Assembly: GCF_050947875.1 (NCBI RefSeq)
Contig: NC_134572.1
Coordinates: forward strand, 115,627,709-115,691,708
Direction: 5' to 3'
Source: Dermacentor variabilis
Lineage: Eukaryota > Arthropoda > Arachnida > Ixodida > Ixodidae
DNA: 64,000 bases
This document shows positions 1 through 12,500 of the stretch, piece by piece. The translations under genes and the position numbers were made by a program. The notes beneath the pieces are model-generated. The model searched no databases and was not told where the DNA came from. It saw only the letters and a list, made by a program, of their open reading frames with translations. How positions within the stretch are numbered: position 1 is the stretch's first letter; the number at the start of each line of letters is the position of its first letter.

Positions 1-436
1 ACATACAAAAGTGGCCTTGAACTGCTTGACTTGGTATGTTCTGCAATTTGGGTGTGGTTGGTGATCAGTCAGGTGCTGTTACTTTTGATTTCGAGGAGGT
101 GCAGGTAACATAAAAACAAGTACTTTTTCTGCATGTTTCAGTAAGCTGTGCTGGCATGCAAATGTGCAGGTGGAGTCTGAAATATTAAATGGCAGACTGC
201 AAGATGTCAAAAGTTTTTTTCCTCCTTATGCATTACGTCTATGGGGCCTCTAGTGGTACCCCAAAGCTGTCTGAATAATTGAGAACGTAGAAATATTCTT
301 GTGCAAATCATCAGTCAGAGACTGCAACGATTGTGCTTTACACAAGCAGTTTCAACATTATGTATATGGTTTGAGAACTGGGTACTTAGGCGTCCACATG
401 AAAAACAAAGTTGAAAAGTAAATGATGTGCACTTAC

Positions 437-574
437 TGACTGCATCAAAAAACTTTGTATAGCTGTCGAAGGTGATCAGGGGTATTGGTAGCAACCTCAG
501 AAACAGTTTTAGGGCCCCTGCCACTACATGGACGTCTTCATATGCTGATGCACTCAATGGTGCACTTTCTCCAT
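437..574 (-). CDS. CHN: Chimaerin exon: RhoGAP domain, middle part
   Basis: 138 nt, entered in phase 1 (the first two bases complete an Asp codon) and left in phase 1. Acceptor ctgtag-side at 575-580 (minus: ...ctacag), donor gtaagt at 431-436. It encodes [20 protein letters not shown] and then [15 protein letters not shown], the GAP segment that packs against Rac. The next downstream exon is not in bases 1-436. Confidence 0.93.
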
Positions 575-3500
575 CTGTAGCAAACCAGGAAAATGTTGAT
601 AACAGAGTTTGCATAATAAAGGTATGTTTACTCACACAACTACATCAAATACTAACAACAAAGAAATGAGAAAATCTATATAGTAAAATCAATTATTACC
701 TTTCTCAAATGACATCCTCAAGGCTTCTATTTCATCACTAAATCCAGATACACGATAAATGCCTTCCGTATCTAAGCCTGCAAGAAATAGAAAAAGCAAT
801 TTTCCTTAAATGTGCTTACACAAATGAAACACAAGTTCACAGAGCACTGACCATTCCTTCTTTTGCCAGGCTTTAAACCACACTGTGCTTTGCATGCAAC
901 TTATTTACGCAAGGCGAGAAATATAAGTGTACATATATAACATAGCACTTGAAGAATGTCTTTGCTCACCGAGGAAGCTGTAGTGCTCAGTGGGGCACTT
1001 GCTGCACGTATTGCTTCAGAGCAATTTGAAGTGCCGTATACTTATGTTAATTTGACATTTCAGTTACCGCATTTACTCGAATCTAATGTGCCCTTTTTTT
1101 CCAATAAAATGGGTTCAAAGATTGCGTGCACGTTAGAATCGAGTACGACCCTAAATCTGCATTACCATATCGCCATCAGCATTTCAAAATGTCCCCCTCG
1201 CACGTGCTTTGAGCCTGGCTGCTGTAGCTTCCTCCATGTGCTGTAGTATGTGTTCTTAGGTTATTGCACCATCTGTCTTCCCGGTCTTTCCATTTTCTGC
1301 ATTTGCTCTATCAGCATGGAAGTGCTGACTGCAAAGACATGCCAAGTTCATCACGTTGCCGCAATTACAAGGAAAATGATCACGTGTGCGGAGGCGGACT
1401 GAAATGGGGCCGTATCACACGTGTTTGGAGTTCCACAAACTTGTGCATGGGACTGGCGCAAACAGGAGAAGCTTTCTACTCTGGTGGCTGCTACATACGG
1501 CATGGTCGCACGGTCCCTATATTGAAAGCGATCTGCAATGGAGACAGAGTCTAAGCATCTAGGAGCACCGCGCTGTGTTCTCATAGCTTAGTGCCCGTTG
1601 AAGCGAGAGGCCACACAAAGGTCAATTCGCTCGCTCCTGCTACTGCAGTTCTGCACTCAAGCGTTTTGATAAAGAGTTTCCGCGGTCCTTGTGTGAGACG
1701 TGCTCATGTTTGCTTGTGCGCGCGTGACACCATGCTTGTTTATTTAGTTAGTAAGCGAATGTTTAAAAGTTTGTACGGCCGATAAAACTACCATCCTTAC
1801 TTTTCGTATAGCTGTCTACTAATTTGCTATCGTAATCGATGCTTTGCCTTTCGGCAAAATCTGGGACTTCTTAAATTTATCGTAACATTAGTATATTGGG
1901 AGTAAATCTTTGTTTTTCCAAATGAAAGAAAGTTGTATTCCTGTATGAAAGAATGAGGTGTGCAGTACTGTAAAGGACCTTTCTTTCTTTTAGGTTGCAG
2001 CAAACGTGTGTGCATTACAACCGAGGGTGATTATTTTTCCTTCTTTTTTTAGTCACGGAAAACAGCTGTGCATTACAATAGAAGGTGTGTTAGAATTGAG
2101 AAATGTGGTAGTTCAATTTTAACTGAAAGTCTCAGCTGGCACCCATACATCTATCTTTATGGGCCCAAACTTTCTTTATTTCAATTCTGAAATTGGCCTT
2201 GGCCACATAACATGCACGGTGCAGTCAGATATGAAACCAAAACAATCTTTGCTATGTGTGCGACAAAACAGCTTACCATCAGCGCCAGCCTAGAGAGTGG
2301 CATTGCCATAGCCATTGCAGTATGGCAACAAAACAAGTTCTCATATGACAAGGTCACGACACACCGCTTTCAGTACTTGATTACAAAAGCTCATTCAGAA
2401 GAAACATTAGTATTTATTTTATTGTATTTAATTGTATTTCTTTTATCTGCTTAGCAAGTAAGTATTGCTTGCTAAGCAAGCAGCAACAATTCACACCACA
2501 TGCTTTTGGCATTCTAGGGAATTGCACGCATCACCGGACAAATTAGCAAAGTGGTCACACTAGGCAAGAACCACCATCCTGTTTGCAACTGTTGTGGAGT
2601 TGTTTGATAAAGGCAGACTATCAAATATGCACTGGGCCCTACAAAAGACAACCCATAGTTCTCTATAGGCTGAGATAAAGTGCCGTATGAGAGTGAGGAT
2701 GACAGAGATGAAATGTAAATAAATTTCCATTCTGTGAAGATAAAGTTTGCTGCTTTCATCGTTTTCTGATTGCCAGAACCAGAGGCATCGTTAGATTTCG
2801 TTGTTAAAAAATCGGGTGCACATTAAGCTTCTACTTTGTAAGGAGCTCTAATGTCATTGCTTTCTTATTTTTTTATTTTGAACACATTAATATCAGATGC
2901 ATGTTAAATTCAAGGGTAAATCAGGAAAGTACAGTAAAAGCTTGTTAATTCGTATTTCCCAAAACCGGAAGAATGCCTGAAATAAGTTTAAATAACCTAA
3001 TGTCGAATTAACGAATGTATCCATAAAACAACAGACATATGCTTACTACACCAATTTGCCTTTACCTACTGAACAGATCTGTGACCTCTGCTTCTATTAC
3101 GTACAAAATCAGCGCGGAAGCTGTAAAGCACTCACAACGGCTATGGCCTGGCAAGTACCTTCATGTGCGACCGCGACGCAAGGCTTATCTTTTCATTTGG
3201 GTAGGTGTACTTGTCAGGCTACCGATTATTCTTTCACCAGTGAGCTGGTTGGCAACAGATGATCGATCTATCGCAATGTAGCCGGCAGGTTTGATGTACA
3301 CCAGCGTGCAGGCCACAGTATAATAATGCTTCATTCTTGACGGCTTTTCATGTGCGTGTAACATCGCGCGTGCCTTACACTGAGGCAAACTAAAACTACT
3401 GCTCGCCACAAGACGGATCTGTTATTGCCATCGACGTGATAATGAATGGCAAGCAAGCAGTTCAGAAGGCACGTGGCTTACGCAAATCATGTGCGGCAGT

Positions 3501-6500
3501 AAAGCATGGCTTCCGAGACAGAGGAGTGCGCCCGTTGTTGCTAGACGACCTGTTGTTCTTGAACAGTTCGCGCTGATGACTATAGCGATACGGATTCCAC
3601 TGCTTAGTTTCTACTGGACGCTAACAGCGATTTAGCTCTTATGCGTTGCATATTTGCGGTGCTCCACGCTCAGCGCATTCTAAGGGTTCTCCGAATAAAC
3701 CGGTGGGTGGCTAAATATGTCCAAATTAACAAGAGTTACCCGCCATGAAGAATGCATACACTTGCCAGCACTAGAGGACGAGTCTGAATTATTTTATTTT
3801 TTAATGTAACTAGGAGCAAATTATTAAGATTCGGCTGCAGTGTCCAATGAAGCAGCGGTGTATTCTGGCTTTTTTTTTATGATCTTTGCTTAATTCAACC
3901 TGCAGGATAGTCTGATCCATTTCATCAGTCCGATCAAGCGTGAAATTAACACACATTGACTGCACTTTGGCTTGACTCAATATTTAGCTATAATGACCAT
4001 CTACTGTTGCTTCAGAAGAGTCAGAAGAGCATCCTAAAAGGAGTCAGAAAAGCATCCTAGGTACCGTACATGGCAAAGGATTCACAGGGCTCACCTCTCT
4101 GCTCAATCTCCTTGATACACATATCCAAAACGAACGGTCTAGGGGTATTGTGTGCTTTTACCAGGGTAGTCAGGTCCACCCCAAAGACCCGCTTGACATA
4201 CTTGGTGTCTGGCAAGCAGTCATTTGGCACTTTCTCTGAACACCGATTGTGTGCACTGAAGCCACAGTCTGCAAAGAGAGCATTGCAGGATTATTACTTC
4301 TTGCTTGCTGTGGAAAAATTTTCACAGCCAAGTGGAAACCAAAAGAAACCAGTTTTGCTCTAGCTGGTAGCAATGCCCGAAGCACATATGACTAGGCTAA
4401 ATGAGAAGAAAGACAACAATTGTAAGGTGACACCCAGTAAGAATGGCACAGAATGGCAGCATTTCTTGAGTTCTACATTTGCACTGTTTTGTTCTATCTA
4501 TAGAGATGTGGCACCCAGTTCAATTTAGCGCCCTGCTTATGCTGACAACTACAGTGTGCAGAATACTGTAGTGGCTCTGTACTATTACTTTGAAAACTTC
4601 CAAGTTCCTAATATGCATTAAAATGTAAGGAAATTGGCAGTTAAGTATTTCTCTAAAAATGCAGCCACTATGGCTGCAAGTTGAAACCAAGGCATTGAGT
4701 CAAGCAGCAGAAGCCACAGACCAGATGCTGAGACACTGTGCATGGCTAGTTGTCAATATGCAAGCACTTTTTCTGTGTTTCCTTGTCTTCAAGTTCACTC
4801 TCATTGGTCTTTTATCAGTACAAAATTGTGTGCTTGCATGCAACACATCGAATTTGTAGTGAGCAGCTTGTTGTGCTGCTTCTGCCATAGCAAGCATGGA
4901 ATTCATCAATGCTGAAATGCCTTTTGGCAGCACAATTCCGATGTTCCAGGCCATACTCCACGGCCTTTGACTTAAAGCCGGCCATATAACTGGAATTATG
5001 GCCCACCACCCACAGCAAAACAACTTTCGGCAGAAAAGAGTAAAAGACAATGCTGTCATTGAACGGTCAGCTGTGAAGTATAAAGAAAACCCGCCGTGGT
5101 TGCTTAGTGGCTATGGTGTAGGGCTGCTAAGCACGAGGTCACGACGAGGTCATAGCGGCAGCATTTCAATGGGGGCGAAATATGAAAACACCCGTGTACT
5201 TAGATTTAGGAGCACGTTAAAGAACCCCAGGTGGTCCAAATTTATGGAGTCTCCCACTGTGGCGTACCTCATAATCAGAAAGTGGTTTTGGCACATAGAA
5301 CCCCATATATTAATTTTAATTTTTTAACTATAAAAAAAATTAAGCAGATACTATGCACTGTGGGAATCAGTGTAAGCAAAGGTTTGATGATCCAGCAAGA
5401 CAAAACAGCGCATCACAATAAGAAACATGTAGTGTATTTAGGCGATGAATGCATCCCTGTAACGGTCATCAGCCACAGCTGCGCAACTTGGAGAGCAAAG
5501 GTAAGTTTATTTAGAGGCGATATTCTCTAGAGATTCCTTTCCGTGATGCTAACACACAAGGTTTCACATGACTTGGCAAATGAAGTGTTGGCTAGACAGC
5601 TGAAGGTGTTCCTGACACAGTGTTAGAAATGCTGTAGAATGTATACGTCATGGAGAAGTTTATTTCCTCCCTCCATGGTAAACGCCAATGCGTCCAATGC
5701 TGAGACACACGAAATCTCGTGAAAGTATCCCCAGTGATGACAGTTTCCACTCCAGAAGCGTACACATTTGGGCTGGTTAGCTCATGACTCGAGTGGAAAC
5801 AACGCCAGCGCAATATACCAGCGCGGTTGTCTGTCCCTTTCTTACGTCGTCTTATTTTGAACTGTTTCCACTAAAGCTCCTACTTGGCGAAACATCCAGT
5901 GACCACCACTACCACCACCATGGCACACCGAATAGCGGAAAGTTAGGCAAGGAATGCTTCACTTTAAAAATAGGGCTAATGTACAGCTCACCAATTGACT
6001 CGCTACTAGCTGTGGAACTGTCTGTGTGTTTTTTTTACTGGCTTTTGCACTGGTACCATGATGGAAAGCATTAATTTTTTTTTGTCTGAGAAATGGCTCT
6101 CAGTGGTATGCACTATCCCTGTCAGCCAGAACAAGTGATCCAGGCAATGGCAGATCCAGAAGGGGATGGGTCACCTCACCCCTGCCCCCAAGGTCACTAG
6201 CTAAACCCCCTCCCCACTTCCATTTTTCTCGACAGCGATTTTTCGGCACGTGGAATTTTTTATGCCACTGCGGTGACTATCATGACCCAGGGCAAGCAAA
6301 GCACCCCTCACATCTGCCTTTTTTGTTAGGGGCGAAACTCGCTAATGCAACCGTTGCCCTTGTGAAAGCGAGCTAATTGATTCCTCTCCACCTCCAATAA
6401 ATAAATAAATAAATAAGTTTAAATAAGCGGGGCCATCAGTACGGCAGCAAGGAGGGAGCCTTCACTTCTCCCTCCTTCACTCAGAGATACGTGCTTTCTT

Positions 6501-9500
6501 ACTCTGCACTGCTATGCTAGGGGTCCACACTGGTACAAGTCACCTTTCAGCATTAATAGATCTCGACACCGTTCAGTTTCATACAAACTCATGCCTTTCG
6601 TCTCACAGAGCGTGCTTTACACATGCTCCAAAAGAGGGCAGCACAAGTCACCTTCAGCGGCTGATATAAAACAAATTGGCAGCGACCAGCTCACATAGCG
6701 CGCAGCAACCAAGGCGTAAGCTTTTCAAATTTTCGCAATTAACATTTTTTTTAATGGAATAGAGGGGGTAAAATTTATGGCACTGTCCTTTGTGAATCAC
6801 TTAACAAAGTTTCAATGCACTGAAAGCCAAAATTCACATTTATCATACATGTCGAAAGTGTGTCCACGTTTGTGGACAGAAGTTGTGAAAGTAGAGCACT
6901 CAGTGTCCTGTCTGTGGACCTAAATTGTGGGTGTGGAGATCTGGTGCGTTTCTTTCCATGTTTCGTAGCATGTTATCTCACAGATTTTGTTTTAACCTCC
7001 CCAGATGCATTAGTGCATGATTTTATTTTATCACTGGGAAACGTACAGTCCTCACTGATGACATGAAAGCCAGTGGCCTAGGCGGAGCAACGCGAATACA
7101 GCTTGTGGAGACAACTGCGCAGCAGTCACATAATTCCATGAATCAATATTTTACAGCATTGAAGATTTTTGACTGCTTACTTCAAGAGAAAAAGTTCATG
7201 CCTGGAAGAGTAAATCCAAACCGCACCGAGGGCGCTGCTGCAAAACTTCCCAATGCCAGCGAAGTAAGCCACGGAGAATCGACCTCCCTTGTGTGTGAGA
7301 TCAGATATGTGTCTGTCTTCATGTAAGTGTTGGTAGAAGGATGAAAAATAATAATAATAATAAGTACCGCAACTGGGAAATGTATCGGAATACAATCAAC
7401 TGATGAGGGGAATGGACCTCATCAACAGGTATATTTCATATGGTAGGACGAAGGTCAAATCTAGGAAATGGGCTGTTAGGATGCTCCCACATTTTCTCGA
7501 CATTGCTGTACGCAATGCGTGGGTCGAATGATATCGTGGGGCAACAACTTTGCACCTACTACAAAAAAAGGTGCAGTCCCTCCTGTCTTTGAAGCAGGAT
7601 GTAGCCAAAACCAGAGCTAACCCAAATCGAAATGGTACCAGGGAATAAAGGTGTGAAAGTAAACCAGCAGTTCCAGAGACCAGAGCAGCCTAGCTGCCTG
7701 ACAGCAACACGAGAAAATGGTTTTGGCCTCTTCCCAGAAACTGTGTAAAATTGCAAATGCAATGTGGTGCAAGGACAAAAGTATTTGGTGCATGAGAGTC
7801 CTTGACGCATGGTTCAAAGAGGTTGGTGCATGAAATGCAATGTTTTTTTGTGCCTGCAAGGGTAAAACTGTTTCTTTTATTTTTACCATACTCCCAACTA
7901 ATGTCCACATTTGTGGACACTCATTTGTACCATATGAAAATGAAGATTTTCAATATTTTCTTTTTCTGCACTTCTAAAACCATTTTAAATGAAATGTTTA
8001 AAACATTACTGTTTTTCTTGCCTACACTTTTTTGTTAGTGAAGAAGTTAAGTGCGATTTGCACTTTCCTTTTCCGTCTCCTTACAGTATCTAGTTTTTCG
8101 TGCTATTACAAGGTTTGGCCATACCCACCAGTGTCAAATAATTCTTTTATAACTGCTTACATGGTTGTCTGCAAGATATTGTTGATGAAAAATGCACTAA
8201 GGGATGCAATTGAAAACAAAACATTATTATTTGGTTATAGACGTGTGGCTAATAGTGCAATCCCCCCCCCCCCAAAAAAAAATTAGGCACCTGGATCTGT
8301 CCCTGGATCCACAAAACTATAGCACAACTGTTTTTTGTGGAACTGCAAAGGACCAAGGATGGGAGTGCAATTATTACGGGAGGAAAAATCCTAATTTCAA
8401 AGAGCCAAGTTGGCTGTGTGTTTATTTATGGGTGCGTTCATTTTGCTAGTAAAAACCAATCTGAGAAAGAGCTTCAATGCTTGTCGAGCCACCTTTATAA
8501 TATTTTAGCCACCTTTGCACACTGCTCAAGCTCATGCATGTATTGCCACATGTATGCTGAAGTTTGTTATGAACTTGCATGGCTGAAGTTTCCTAAAAAC
8601 ACGCTAAAGACGAAGACAAAGTCGAAGGAACACATACGAAAGGACTGGCGCATATGTGTTCCTTCGACTTTGTCTTCGTCTTTAGCGCTTTTTTATGAAA
8701 ACCATCAAGATGCACCAACTAGCCCAAATCAAGGTACTGAAGTTTCCTCTTAGACGAAAAATTATGCGGCCACACATTGACAAAACGACACATCATGGGC
8801 TGCCATAGTGTTTAGCATAGTGGTAGATAGATGATGTAACCTGCTGATGCTGAATCGCAATCATGGTTACACAGGAGGTGGTGTAGATATACAACCACTC
8901 ATTCTTGTGCATTTTCAGACTTGCATACAAAAACATTGTTGATCATTACTTCAGGTATGACCAGTTCATTCATGAAAGGATTAAGAATTCAAAGTATAAC
9001 AGGCACTGATAAAATGAGTCCAAATAGCATGAGTGCATAATGCTATTGGACCCTTCCGGACCCTTCCCCTTCCGCGCCTTGAACGAGCTGGGTTCATCCA
9101 CACATTTCTGATAAAAATGACCAAGGACAAGCTCAGCTCGTCGATGATACTTTTCATTTTCTAGCAATACCATGGACGAGCTGGTTTCGTCTTGGTGTGT
9201 TGTGTTGCCTCTGGCAGATGGCAAAACACAATCCATGAAGCAGGAGCGAGTTAATGCTGGCAGAGAAAGTTAAACATGTTGGCAGGCAACTGAGGTCTTT
9301 CAAAATAATTTGGACGTTTGTGGTCAGAATTCAGGATAACAGTGTGGTGCTGAAAGGGTTAAGCATGCTTTACAATTAGGAACAGGGCACGTGAACAACA
9401 ATAAACAAAGACGAGATATGCAAGATATGTGGCTCAACTTATCCACAAGACATGTTTGGGACACTGTTCAGGACACTCTTTAGAAAAGTGATCCCATATA

Positions 9501-12500
9501 CTGTAGAGCAGAAATTGGGATACAACGGAGAATTGTTGCCATGTGTTGAATGTAATGCAAGGTACAATAGCAAAACACAGTAAAAAAGAAAGTAATAATA
9601 ATAATAATGAGGGGTGGGTGAATATTCAAAATTTCGAATACGAATCGAATATTACAGACTAACTAAAGTCAAACCTTGATATAACGAACCTCAACCTAAT
9701 GAAATTCATGATGTAACAAACTATTTTCATCCCCCGATCTTAGTTGCATTGAAAACCGTGTATTTCTTTTCGCAATTTAGCAAAGAAATTTTGTGACACG
9801 GTTTCGATTTTATTTGATTTAACAAAGTTTTCTGCCATTTCAAGCACGTGCTTGGAAAGCCTGTAGGCCAGTAAATTAGCAAAAACTATAACAACATCGG
9901 CCGAGGCAATAGTTCAAGTGTCCTTCTGCATAAAAAGTTAGAGCGGCAAAAATGCCGACAAAGCAAGCACGCAGGGATGTGGTAGGCAGGAAACACTGCG
10001 GCACCGTTTGTCTCGTTAGTAAGCAACTTGAGAAGGCTGCGGCATGCGTGACAGTTCACAACATTTGGGGAAACACGAGTGCTGACGATTCCTTCAGCAC
10101 AAGGGGGATAGGGAAAGAGTGACCGTGCATGATCAAGCACGTGTGGGAGTGGGAGCAGGAACATGCACCTATCTGGTTTCTCCTCCTCGTGGCCTATCTT
10201 GGAGGTAATTTCTCCGCAACAAGTAAAAAGGACGAGCTGACAAAGGTTGGTGCCTTCACACACATTTTGTTGTACCCGCGTGTTTAGTGTTGCCGGTTGG
10301 GTAATCTGAAATTTCTAAGACACAGTGCGAAGCGCTCGCTTGCATTGTGACCGAGTTTGTGGTGATCAAGTGAGATCTGTTAATGTTTGCCTGAGCGCTC
10401 ATGACACCAATAAAGCTATGAACCTTACTTCATATAGCAGTCTGTTCGCTATCACCATCAATGCTCTGCCTTTTTGCCAAAAGTGTAAGCTTTTTTTGCT
10501 CAGGATGAATATCAGTATCTTTTTACACTTTTGTTTTTATATTGTGGGCGCCGGCTGCGGGCACTAAGCGTGGTCAGCTATGGTGTCCAAGATTTATGGC
10601 ACAGCGTGACACAGCAGAGGCAAGTCTTGGATGTCGTGAGCTACATCGATACAGTGCTCTCGGCATGATTTGAACCACACACGCTGGCGCTCACAACTGT
10701 GCTATTATGGCCCGAGTTTCTTGCAATTTGCTTATAAGTGCTTGCTTATAAGAGACTATCCACTAGAAATGCTCTGGGAATTTGTGAGGTTGTTTTTAAT
10801 GGTGAAACTTTAAAACATCAAATTAACAATATTCGCAATTTAACAATGTTTTTCGCTGCAAGTACAACTTCGTTACACTGAGGTTTGACTGTATTCATAT
10901 TCATATTCAAAAACTAGCTATTTGGTATTTTCTAATATTCAAAACTAACCAAATACTTCGTAAAAAGTGACTTTAAAGTCCTGCTACTGTTCTCCATCTG
11001 GTTAAACATTGCAAATTTTCATTCGTTTCTAGATCTGAAATAAGAAATTATCAGTAGTGATACGACAACAAAAGTTTTCAAAACAATGCAGAAACAAGAT
11101 GGGCAACACAAGCTTTGTTTTCGGCTTCAAGATGGAAGCCTGCATGACAACCTGTGATTTTTGCTTGCAATCTGTCATCCAGTGTTTTTGGCAGTTTCGT
11201 TATGTAGTACTTTTATTTTTTATGCAAGAACCAGTGATGTATTTCTTGCAATGGGCCCTTTTACATGTGCCTACAGCACACGTGTCTTTTGGCAGTTTTA
11301 TTTTCCCAGAACTTCTAGTTTTCTTTCAGCAACCATTTGTTTAGCATTTTTCAAAAGCGTCATAAAGCAGCCATCAATTCTTGGAAAGATTGTTTGCAAG
11401 CAAGCTCTGAAGATGCTGAGAGGCTATTCGTGGTGCTTTTTTAGTGACAATTAGTGATCTTGTGCTTAAAACTAATCTTTTGTCCCTAATAGTTAGCTGT
11501 ATTTCTTGCACTAGTTAGTACAAGCATGGTACCTAATTATTCCAACAATCCAAAATAAGTATTCCTGCTGTAAACATATGCGTCTGACTATTCAATTTTC
11601 AATTCGATATTAGATACTACATTGATATTCGATTTGTATTTGAAAAAGTTGATCTTCACCCACCTCAAGGAATAACAAAATGAAAAAATTAATGTGTATA
11701 ACCATACCTTCACACCGTACACCCTGGGCTATCAGACCCCACATGAAGTTGCCACAGAAGTCACACCAAGGAAGGCCTTTGAAGTTATTTACCTGTGTAA
11801 GACAAATGAACAGATAACTGCTTTTAAACATGTCCAGTTTTTTATCATAATATATGCATGAAATTGGAGAAAAATGAAGAAAATCATATGCATCAATATG
11901 CATGAGCTATTAAACTTATTTAATTGTCCTGCCAAGTTCTTCTCACGTGACCAACATCTCTTTGCCCCATTTTGAATTGACAGATTCATTCAACCCGCTC
12001 CGCGCCTCCAAAAGCAAATTCGCATAGGACTACAAGCAAAACTTCTTAAGGGACATTTGGTGCTTCAAGTTTTCAACCACGGTGGGGATGACAGAAGGTA
12101 CAAGCTTTGAATTGGTGCTTTGTTTGATGACAAATCACATTTCAAGTTCATATTTTATTTCCTTCAGCAAAGCTGATGCCACAGTTCTGTTCTGTTACTG
12201 TGAGACTGTACAGAGCTCATCACATCAGTGCCACCCCCTTCCCCAGGCATCATTCTTAGTTGAGTACTGAACAGAAATCTGTCCTGGCCAAAGAACAAAC
12301 ATAATTAGAGTAAAATAGTACTTACCAGATTAGCAAACAAAAAATTCAGACTGCAACACTGCTAAAGGTTGCACTAGTACAACATATGGTCTAGCCAGTA
12401 TGAGTACCATATAAGAAAAAAGAATCAAATTGACTGATTCCATGGTAGACTGACAGTCTCCACTGATAAACACCTATTAAGTTTGTCTAGTCAATAATCA

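Larger units (their letters stand above)
778..4094 (-). other. Chimaerin intron, repeat-rich
   Basis: Intron between the arginine-finger exon and the C1/GAP linker exon. It holds repeat family A copy 1, a short fragment at 2157 and the MITE at 2931-3742. A small inverted repeat GCTTAGCAAG/CTTGCTAAGC lies near 2450-2478. Nothing else is recognisable. Confidence 0.7.
9609..11666. mobile_element. Outer inverted-repeat element, interrupted by an insertion
   Basis: The left end GAGGGGTGGGTGAATATTCA and the reverse complement of the right end GAGGTGGGTGAAGATCAACT remain similar for about 45 bp, both then running into ...AATCGAATAT. No transposase is readable. It resembles non-autonomous DNA elements with AT-rich subterminal repeats. 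A second element occupies 9666-10891 inside it. Confidence 0.6.
4269..11707 (-). other. Large chimaerin intron filled with DNA transposon remains
   Basis: Holds the SINE at 5091, the piggyBac-like remnant at 6861-7919, the hairpin at 8602-8687 and the nested elements at 9609-11666. A tetranucleotide AATA run lies near 6396-6416. The stretches 5530-6850 and 8740-9600 show no recognisable gene or element. Confidence 0.6.

Noticed and set aside
5091..5160. tRNA gene at the SINE head
   Set aside because: A- and B-box-like sequences exist but acceptor stem and anticodon arm do not pair, and the body is that of a SINE.
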